A DNA stretch of 5,920 nt from Caldilinea sp. (GTDB lineage Bacteria > Chloroflexota > Anaerolineae > Caldilineales > Caldilineaceae). The DNA lies in the NCBI GenBank assembly GCA_025055055.1, contig JANWYX010000392.1:1-5920 (forward strand). The letters run 5' to 3'. Position 1 is the first letter of the stretch; each line of letters opens with the position of its first letter. The notes below the pieces were generated by a model, which ran no database searches, was not told the DNA's origin, and saw nothing but the letters and a program-made list of their open reading frames with translations. Positions 1-5,920 of the stretch are shown piece by piece. A program made the translations under genes and the position numbers.

Positions 1-116
1 TGTCTCTTTGCAACATCAGGAGGTCAGCAGGTTCCTGATTGCTATCCTGCAGTTTTACGTCAGCTACCATGACCTCGGCGCGCTTCACTATGAGCCTTTC
101 CAGATGAAAACAGGGC
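1..116 (+). other. Possible frame-shifted 5' part of the glycosyltransferase gene
   Basis: Frame 2 is open from the left edge through this stretch, reading a mildly hydrophobic segment and then MKTGRDLP. The glycosyltransferase is read in frame 3 from 117, where its own upstream frame is closed by TGA at 105-107 and TGA at 36-38. Dropping one C from the CCC at 125-127 would join the two frames into GRDLPDARVTVQLP, which resembles the usual lead-in of this family (LPxVTVQLPxxNE). An AGGAGGT at 18-24 looks like a Shine-Dalgarno site, but no ATG, GTG or TTG lies at normal distance; the closest options are CTG at 35 (frame 2) and TTG at 39 (frame 3, soon stopped). That this is the true N-terminus is inference. 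Confidence 0.3.
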
Positions 117-1556
117 GTGACCTACCCGGACGCTCGGGTCACCGTGCAGCTTCCCATCTTCAACGAGCGCCATGTGGCCGCACGCGTGATCGACGCATGC
201 GCCCGGCTGGATTATCCACGCCATCTGCTGCAAATTCAGGTGCTCGACGACTCCACCGACGAAACAGCGACCATCGTCGAGCGCTGTGCCACGCGCTGGC
301 GCAAACAGGGCTGCAATATCTCCGTGGTGCGGCGCAGCGATCGCATCGGGTATAAAGCCGGCGCCCTGGCGAACGCATTGCCGCTGGCCACAGGCGATTT
401 CATCGCCATTTTCGATGCAGACTTTCGACCGGAGCCGGATTTCTTGCGCCGGATAATTCCCTATTTCATGGGACCGGGAGGCGAACGGATCGGCTTCGTG
501 CAAAGTCGATGGGGGCATTTGAACCGCAACTATTCACCCTTAACCCAGAGTCAAGCGCTGGCGCTCGATGGGCATTTTGCCGTCGAGCAGGCAGGAAGAC
601 AGGCGGCGAATTACTTTCTCGGTTTCAACGGTTCGGCGGGCGTGTGGCGTCGCGCCTGCATCGAGGATCCGCAGAGCGGCGGCTGGCAGGATGACACACT
701 CTGCGAAGATTTGGATCTCAGCTATCGCGCACAGATCGCCGGCTGGCGTCCCTGTTATCTCAACGACGTCGTGGCGCCCGCAGAAATCCCTCCCCAACTG
801 AGCGCTTACAAACGGCAACAATTCCGTTGGGCGAAGGGCAGCATACAGACGTTGCGCAAATTGGGCGTTCGCGTCTGGAAAAGCAAACGCCCGCTGACCG
901 CGCGCCTCTTTGCACTGATTCATTTAGGAAGCTACCTGCTTCATCCTTTGCTTCTGTTGCTCTTGCTCACCGTTCCTCCGCTCCTCCTGCTTCATGGAAC
1001 GCTCCCTTCGCCGATGCCGGTCATCGGCCTCACCTCCTTCGGCCCACCGCTGCTCTATGCGGTCGGTCAGCATAGGCTCTACGGTGCACAATGGTGGCGC
1101 CACTGGCTCTATCTGCCGCTGTTGACGCTGTTAGGAGTGGGCGTCTGCCTCAACAACTCGCTGGCCGTCTGGCAAGGGCTGCGCAGCCAAGGAGGCACCT
1201 TTCAGCGCACCCCCAAGTTTCGAGTCGAGCATACGCAGGACTGTTGGCGCAATAGCGATTACGCGCTGCCTCTCGATCGGGTGATGCTGATGGAAATCGG
1301 ACTGATGTTCTATGCTTTGTGGGCGGCGTGGCTGGTCGCCGATGCCAAGGGGTGGATTGCAGCTTTTTTCATGCTGTTGTATGCGGCCAGCTTCGCCATG
1401 ATGGCAGGCGTCTCACTGTGGCAGAATCGTCCCTCCTGGCCGCAAACACGGCAACGTCTGCGGCGTTTGTTCCGCACGCTTCGTGCCAAAAAGTCTCTCC
1501 CTGCCAAAAAGAGCACACGTAAATCGATGAAAGTTTCCCGTTCGGCGGCCCATTGA
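117..1556 (+). CDS. Family 2 membrane glycosyltransferase (cellulose synthase / CslA-like)
   Basis: Probable processive or polyprenyl-independent GT2 enzyme, moving sugar from a nucleotide sugar to a glycan at the cytoplasmic membrane; the product cannot be told from sequence. Seen, numbering from GTG 117: opening strand VTVQLPIFNE (8-17), LDDSTDET with D44/D45, substrate-binding DAD (100-102), FNGSAGVWRRA (170-180), the catalytic-base ED of TLCEDLD (E197, D198) and QQFRW (234-238), the QxxRW signature. Hydrophobic spans follow at about 264-292, 302-318, 330-352, 389-408 and 414-434, then a basic tail (445-475) with a repeated AKKS. Relatives usually have an N-terminal membrane helix before the catalytic domain; here it is absent because the frame is closed at 105-107, and GTG 117 has only a weak AGG two bases upstream. 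The annotated start is therefore doubtful, though the catalytic core looks complete. No PilZ domain is seen. Confidence 0.88.
   Translation: MTYPDARVTVQLPIFNERHVAARVIDACARLDYPRHLLQIQVLDDSTDETATIVERCATRWRKQGCNISVVRRSDRIGYKAGALANALPLATGDFIAIFDADFRPEPDFLRRIIPYFMGPGGERIGFVQSRWGHLNRNYSPLTQSQALALDGHFAVEQAGRQAANYFLGFNGSAGVWRRACIEDPQSGGWQDDTLCEDLDLSYRAQIAGWRPCYLNDVVAPAEIPPQLSAYKRQQFRWAKGSIQTLRKLGVRVWKSKRPLTARLFALIHLGSYLLHPLLLLLLLTVPPLLLLHGTLPSPMPVIGLTSFGPPLLYAVGQHRLYGAQWWRHWLYLPLLTLLGVGVCLNNSLAVWQGLRSQGGTFQRTPKFRVEHTQDCWRNSDYALPLDRVMLMEIGLMFYALWAAWLVADAKGWIAAFFMLLYAASFAMMAGVSLWQNRPSWPQTRQRLRRLFRTLRAKKSLPAKKSTRKSMKVSRSAAH
1484..1511 (+). repeat. Short in-frame direct repeat in the glycosyltransferase tail
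   Basis: TGCCAAAAAG occurs at 1484-1493 and again at 1502-1511, 18 bases apart, so each copy encodes the same AKK within AKKSLP/AKKSTR. It lies in the positively charged C-terminal tail and probably reflects low-complexity basic sequence facing the cytoplasm. Confidence 0.6.
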
Positions 1557-1615
1557 CGCGGATATGCTTCACACCGCCGCTCCAAACCCAAAAACATTCT
1601 TGTTCCCAGAGCTTC

Positions 1616-1645
1616 TTGTCGAAAATACACATAGCCGGGTACAAT
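1616..1645 (+). promoter_or_regulatory. Candidate sigma-70-type promoter for the small gene
   Basis: TTGTCG at 1616-1621 and TACAAT at 1640-1645 are separated by 18 bases and resemble -35 and -10 boxes. Transcription would begin near 1652, giving a leader of about 60 bases before the ATG at 1712. The gap has no other pair this good. A small interrupted palindrome, CCTG-T-CAGG at 1660-1668, lies just past the expected start and could be an operator, but it is short. The match is by eye only. Confidence 0.45.
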
Positions 1646-1698
1646 GCATATGATCGGCGCCTGTCAGGGCTTCATATTCACGAAGGGTATAAAAAATA

Positions 1699-1704
1699 GA
1701 GGGA
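1699..1704 (+). promoter_or_regulatory. Ribosome binding site of the small gene
   Basis: GAGGGA, with GAGG matching the anti-Shine-Dalgarno sequence, ends seven bases before the ATG at 1712. It is a good reason to treat the 74-residue frame as a translated gene. Confidence 0.6.
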
Positions 1705-1711
1705 TGCAGAT

Positions 1712-1936
1712 ATGACCAAGCTCTTGGATCGCAACGAGACGCAGGCATACACCTGGAAGGAAAATCCAGATGATATTATCGTCCTTGTCAATCGAACCAA
1801 CAAAAACTTGATTCTTGACTTGCCTGCAGGACGCTACCGACTAGACGCAGGTCGGCGCATGCGCACCCTACGCTCGATCCTCAAATACCCGCAGATCATG
1901 GCGCTCGTTGAAGACGGCAGCTTGGCCATTGAATGA
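1712..1936 (+). CDS. Uncharacterised 74-residue protein
   Basis: I do not recognise a named family. ATG 1712 is supported by a Shine-Dalgarno-like GAGG and a plausible promoter upstream, and the frame ends in TGA at 1934-1936. The protein is soluble, with no signal peptide or membrane span. A polar N-terminus (1-21) precedes what looks like a small beta-rich module: IIVLVNRT, NLILDLPAG, then RYRLDAGRRMRT, a segment with a conserved-looking P (SILKYPQIMALV) and an end of the type EDGSLAIE. The order 'V-N-R-T, L-x-LPAGRY-L, G-R, P-Q-x-x-AL-V-x-x-G-x-L' resembles small domains in which a short beta-sheet is followed by a helix ending in 'xGxL', but this gives no function. It lies between the glycosyltransferase (155-base gap) and polA (100-base gap), and co-transcription with polA is possible but unproven. 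Confidence 0.75.
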   Translation: MTKLLDRNETQAYTWKENPDDIIVLVNRTNKNLILDLPAGRYRLDAGRRMRTLRSILKYPQIMALVEDGSLAIE

Positions 1937-1976
1937 CTATATCCTAAACGCGCAGATTTCTCGTGCAACCGAACGA

Positions 1977-2023
1977 CTTCAGGCGATGCATACAGTGCAA
2001 TAAGGTGCTTATGGCGCCTGAAG
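1977..2023 (+). promoter_or_regulatory. Inverted repeat in the polA leader
   Basis: CTTCAGGCG at 1977-1985 is an exact reverse complement of CGCCTGAAG at 2015-2023, a 9-bp stem around a 29-base loop that itself contains TGCA-TACAG-TGCA. The right arm ends two bases before the polA GGAG at 2026-2029. No run of T follows, so it is not an intrinsic terminator. It could be an operator or a leader hairpin affecting access to the ribosome binding site; the role is inference. Confidence 0.45.
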
Positions 2024-2025
2024 AT

Positions 2026-2029
2026 GGAG
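2026..2029 (+). promoter_or_regulatory. Ribosome binding site of polA
   Basis: GGAG sits seven bases before ATG 2037, normal spacing. It selects ATG 2037 over the ATG at 2024, which is in another frame. Confidence 0.7.
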
Positions 2030-2036
2030 CACGCAC

Positions 2037-4844
2037 ATGGCGCTTCTACTGCTGATCGACGGACATTCCCAGGCCTATCGCGCCTACTTCGGCATCAAAA
2101 CGCCGTTGTCCACCCGGGCAGGCGAGCCGACCGGCGCAGTCTACGGCTTTACGCGCAAATTGCTGGCTGCGCTGCGCGACTATCGCCCCGATTGCATCAT
2201 TGTCGCCTTTGACGCAGGAGAAACCTGGCGCCACGCCGAATTCCCACAGTACAAGGCGACGCGTGAGGTGATGCCCGACGACATGCGCACCCAGATGGAG
2301 CGCATCGAAAGTCTGCTGCGCGCGTTCAACATCCCAATCGTCACCCATGCCGACTTTGAGGCCGACGATGTTTTGGGCACGCTGGCGCGCAAGGCGGCAG
2401 CGCAAGGTCACGACGTCTTGGTGATGACCGGCGATCGCGATATGTTTCAACTGATCGACGAACGAATCAAAATCCTCTACACGTCAGGCGGACCGAATCC
2501 GATTACGTCGATCTACGACGTCGAACAGCTTCGGGAGCGTTACGGCCTCACCCCACAACAGTTCATCGACTTCAAGGCGCTGACCGGCGATGCATCCGAT
2601 AACATTCCCGGCGTGCCCGGCGTCGGCGAAAAGACCGCCATCAAGCTGTTACAACAGTATGGCTCCCTTGAAGGCATTTACGAGCACCTGGACGAGATCG
2701 GCGGCCCCAAGCTGCGCCAGGCGCTGGGTGAAGCGCACGAGCAGGTGATGCGCAACCGCCGTCTGGTCACAATCCACACCGATCTCGACATCGACTTTGA
2801 CCTTGCCCAGTGCGCTGCGCGCACCTACGATCCCGCCGCCGTGTTCGAATTGTTCCATGAACTCGAATTTCGTAGCCTGCTTAAGGAGCTGCCGCTTTCA
2901 TCGCAAGACCCGACGCAAGGATCCGGCGTCGCAGAGCAATCGTTTGGGCAAATGGCGCTCTTCGGTGCAGCAACGGCCGTAGCGACGCACCCGGCGCTCG
3001 ACGGGGAACGCAACGTTTTGATCGTACGGGACGAGACAACGCTTGCCGATCTTGTCGCATCGCTGCACACGGCGGAGCGCCTCTCCTTCGACGTCGAGAC
3101 CACCGCCACCGACGCCATGCAAGCAGCGCTGGTCGGCCTGGGCGTTGCCTGGGCACCGGGAAAGACCGCCTACGTCCCCGTGACGCACACATCTGGAGCG
3201 CAGCTCGATTGGGGACACGCAGCGGAAGCGCTCCGCCCCTTTTTCACCGATGTTGCGCTGTCGAAAGTTGCGCATAACGCCAAATACGATCTGATCGTGC
3301 TGCAACGCCATGGCATCGACGTCACAGGGGTGCTCGACGATACGCTCCTGATGGCCTGGCTGCTCGACCCCGCCAGCCGTTCGCTCGGCCTCAAGGCGCT
3401 GGCGGAGGCGGAGCTGGGCTGGAAGATGACGGAGCTGAGCGAGCTGATCGGCAGTGGGCGCAAGCAGATCACGATCGACCAGATTTCTCCGGAGCTCACG
3501 GCGGCCTACTGCGGCGCAGATGTGGACGCCACAATCCGCCTATATGCAATTCTCGAACCGAGACTGCGCGAAGCCGGGCTTGAAGAACTTTATCGCACCA
3601 TCGAACGGCCGTTGGCGCCCGTCCTCGCCGCCATGGAAATGGCAGGCGTGCTGCTCGACGTTGAATTCCTCGAGCAGATGTCTGCCGAACTCTCAGAACG
3701 ACTATACGAATTAGAGCAGGCTCTCTACGAAATCGTCGGTCACGAATTCAATCTGCGCAGCACCCAGCAGCTCAGCCGGGTGTTGTTTGAGGAGATGCGC
3801 TTCCCTGCCAAAGGGTTGAAAAAAACGGCCTCCGGCCACTACAGCACTGCGGCCGACGCACTCGAAACGTTGGCCGCCCATGGCGACGAACTTTCGCCGA
3901 CGCAACAGCGCGTCATCGAACTGATCCTGGAGCATCGCCAGCTCGAAAAGTTGCGCAGCACCTACGTCGACGCCCTCCCGGCGCTGGTCAACCCACAGAC
4001 GGGCCGCGTCCACACCAGCTTTAGCCAGACCGGTGCCGTCACCGGCCGGCTCAGCAGCAGCAACCCCAACCTGCAGAACATTCCGATCCGCACGGAGATC
4101 GGCCGTCAGATCCGTCGCGCCATCGTTGCGCCACCCAACTGGCAGCTGATCTCGGCGGATTACAGCCAGGTGGAGCTGCGCGTGCTGGCGCACATGGCCA
4201 ATGAGCCGCTACTGATCGAGGCGTTTCGGGCGGACCAGGACATCCACGCCGTCACTGCCTCCAAACTGTTCGGCGTTCCCGTCGAAGCGGTCACGCGCGA
4301 GCAAAGGAGCCTCGGCAAGACGATCAACTTCGCCACCATCTATGGCGTCAGCGAGTTCGGCCTCAGCAGCCGCACCGAACTGACGCGCGAACAGGCGCGC
4401 CGGTTTCTCGACCAATACTTCCAAACGTATCCCCGTATCCGCGCTTTCCTCGATCGCATCCTAGAGGAAGCGCGCGAAAAAGGATATGTACAGACGCTGC
4501 TGGGACGCAAACGCTTTTTCCCAGAACTCAAGAGCGGACGACTTCCCTCGAGTCAGCGTGCCGCCGTAGAACGCGCCGCCATCAACGCACCGATCCAGGG
4601 CACGGCCGCCGACATCATGAAGATCGCCATGATTCGACTATACGAACAGCTGAAAGACGCCGGCTATCGCTCGCGTTTGCTGTTGCAAGTGCACGATGAA
4701 CTCGTGCTGGAAGCGCCGCCCGAAGAACTGCAAGACGCCGTGCGCCTTGTGCGCGAGACGATGTCCAACGCCTATCCACTGGTCGTCCCGCTTAAAGTGG
4801 ATGTAGAAGTCGGCCCTAACTGGAGAGACATGGTCAAAGTCTGA
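2037..4844 (+). CDS. polA: DNA polymerase I, with 5' nuclease, proofreading and polymerase domains
   Basis: Fills gaps and removes RNA primers from Okazaki fragments, and acts in excision repair. The 935 residues match the size of full-length bacterial Pol I. Residues 1 to about 285 form the 5' nuclease: D8, EADD (108-111), GDRD (D133, D135), GDASDN (D185, D188), then the helix-hairpin-helix GVPGVGEKTA. A variable linker follows (about 285-330). The 3'-5' exonuclease (about 340-505) keeps all three motifs: D352/E354 (FDVET), N414/D418 (NAKYD) and Y491/D495 (YCGAD), so proofreading should be active, unlike Taq polymerase. The polymerase part (about 520-935) has motif A DYSQVELR (D708), motif B from R757 through K761, F765 and Y769, and motif C VHDE (H886, D887, E888). 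Motif B reads LGK and NFA where AK and NFG are usual. F765 (Taq F667 equivalent) predicts discrimination against dideoxynucleotides. Stop is TGA at 4842-4844. Confidence 0.98.
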   Translation: MALLLLIDGHSQAYRAYFGIKTPLSTRAGEPTGAVYGFTRKLLAALRDYRPDCIIVAFDAGETWRHAEFPQYKATREVMPDDMRTQMERIESLLRAFNIPIVTHADFEADDVLGTLARKAAAQGHDVLVMTGDRDMFQLIDERIKILYTSGGPNPITSIYDVEQLRERYGLTPQQFIDFKALTGDASDNIPGVPGVGEKTAIKLLQQYGSLEGIYEHLDEIGGPKLRQALGEAHEQVMRNRRLVTIHTDLDIDFDLAQCAARTYDPAAVFELFHELEFRSLLKELPLSSQDPTQGSGVAEQSFGQMALFGAATAVATHPALDGERNVLIVRDETTLADLVASLHTAERLSFDVETTATDAMQAALVGLGVAWAPGKTAYVPVTHTSGAQLDWGHAAEALRPFFTDVALSKVAHNAKYDLIVLQRHGIDVTGVLDDTLLMAWLLDPASRSLGLKALAEAELGWKMTELSELIGSGRKQITIDQISPELTAAYCGADVDATIRLYAILEPRLREAGLEELYRTIERPLAPVLAAMEMAGVLLDVEFLEQMSAELSERLYELEQALYEIVGHEFNLRSTQQLSRVLFEEMRFPAKGLKKTASGHYSTAADALETLAAHGDELSPTQQRVIELILEHRQLEKLRSTYVDALPALVNPQTGRVHTSFSQTGAVTGRLSSSNPNLQNIPIRTEIGRQIRRAIVAPPNWQLISADYSQVELRVLAHMANEPLLIEAFRADQDIHAVTASKLFGVPVEAVTREQRSLGKTINFATIYGVSEFGLSSRTELTREQARRFLDQYFQTYPRIRAFLDRILEEAREKGYVQTLLGRKRFFPELKSGRLPSSQRAAVERAAINAPIQGTAADIMKIAMIRLYEQLKDAGYRSRLLLQVHDELVLEAPPEELQDAVRLVRETMSNAYPLVVPLKVDVEVGPNWRDMVKV

Positions 4845-4852
4845 CCGGCGGA

Positions 4853-4895
4853 TTCAACAGCGGATGTCACCTTTCATGAAGCCTGTTGAAAGGTG
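4853..4895 (+). promoter_or_regulatory. Two overlapping, mutually exclusive hairpins between polA and argS
   Basis: Hairpin 1 pairs TTCAACAG (4853-4860) with CTGTTGAA (4883-4890), 8 bp with a 22-base loop. Hairpin 2 pairs CACCTTTCA (4868-4876) with TGAAAGGTG (4887-4895), 9 bp with a 10-base loop. Both use bases 4887-4890, so they cannot form together in full. No T-run follows either, which argues against an ordinary terminator. The arrangement resembles a leader switch for argS or a 3' processing structure for polA mRNA, but neither role is shown. Confidence 0.5.
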
Positions 4896-4914
4896 GGTGA
4901 GCCGAACAACATTT

Positions 4915-4928
4915 CGATATCGATCGAT
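4915..4928. repeat. Overlapping short palindromes upstream of argS
   Basis: CGATATCG (4915-4922) and ATCGATCGAT (4919-4928) are perfect palindromes that overlap. They lie 25 to 38 bases before the argS ATG and just before TATAGA (4932-4937), a possible -10 box with no convincing -35. They may be a binding site or chance AT/GC patterning. Confidence 0.3.
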
Positions 4929-4952
4929 CCGTATAGAACTGCAAATTGCTTT

Positions 4953-5920
<968 letters not shown>

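Noticed and set aside
8..355. 115-residue frame from TTG 8 as a separate gene
   Set aside because: After about 125 it overlaps the unmistakable GT2 catalytic core in another frame and turns into Arg/His-rich shadow sequence; only its first part may matter, as the lost GT2 N-terminus.
1543..1579. Intrinsic terminator after the glycosyltransferase
   Set aside because: CGGCGG and CCGCCG can pair, but the loop is 25 bases, the left arm is within the coding region, and no T-run follows.
2024..2212. 62-residue frame from ATG 2024
   Set aside because: It overlaps the start of polA in another frame, its ATG precedes the Shine-Dalgarno site, and the protein has no pattern of its own.
2046..2450. 134-residue reverse-strand frame inside polA
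   Set aside because: Antisense to the conserved 5' nuclease domain, with no independent evidence of coding.
3711..4193. 160-residue reverse-strand frame inside polA
   Set aside because: It is antisense to the conserved polymerase domain and has no recognisable motif or ribosome binding site; a GC-driven shadow frame.
4886..4910. T-box riboswitch before argS
   Set aside because: AAAGGTGGGTGAGCCG only loosely resembles the T-box core, the whole gap is 108 bases, and no Stem I, specifier loop or terminator with a T-run is visible.

Overview
The window carries four protein genes, all on the + strand. In order they are a family 2 membrane glycosyltransferase (start missing or damaged), a 74-residue uncharacterised protein, a full-length DNA polymerase I (polA), and the first 322 codons of arginyl-tRNA synthetase (argS), which runs off the right edge. 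I found no RNA gene, CRISPR array, insertion sequence or phage gene. The sequence looks like ordinary bacterial chromosome, moderately GC-rich, with short gaps and no sign of recent transfer. The glycosyltransferase and ArgRS sequences resemble Chloroflexota (Chloroflexus, Roseiflexus or Caldilinea-like) proteins as I remember them. That placement is inference, not a search result.

Layout: 1-116 is a reading frame that may be the damaged or frame-shifted start of the glycosyltransferase. 117-1556 is the glycosyltransferase body, with GT-A catalytic motifs followed by a hydrophobic C-terminal half. 1557-1711 is a gap holding a plausible sigma-70-type promoter and the ribosome binding site of the small gene at 1712-1936. 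1937-2036 is the polA leader, with a 9-bp inverted repeat ending next to the polA ribosome binding site. 2037-4844 is polA, with all three enzymatic domains carrying their catalytic residues. 4845-4952 is a structured gap with two mutually exclusive hairpins. 4953-5920 is argS, with an altered HIGH signature (HYGG).

PolA (replication and repair) and ArgRS (tRNA charging) are housekeeping enzymes. The glycosyltransferase is a membrane polysaccharide or glycan synthase. No shared pathway is evident and the genes look like simple neighbours. I did not find a new multi-gene system. The points most worth checking are the frame break at the glycosyltransferase start, the alternative hairpins ahead of argS, the small uncharacterised gene, and the sequence variants in ArgRS (HYGG) and PolA (motif B).
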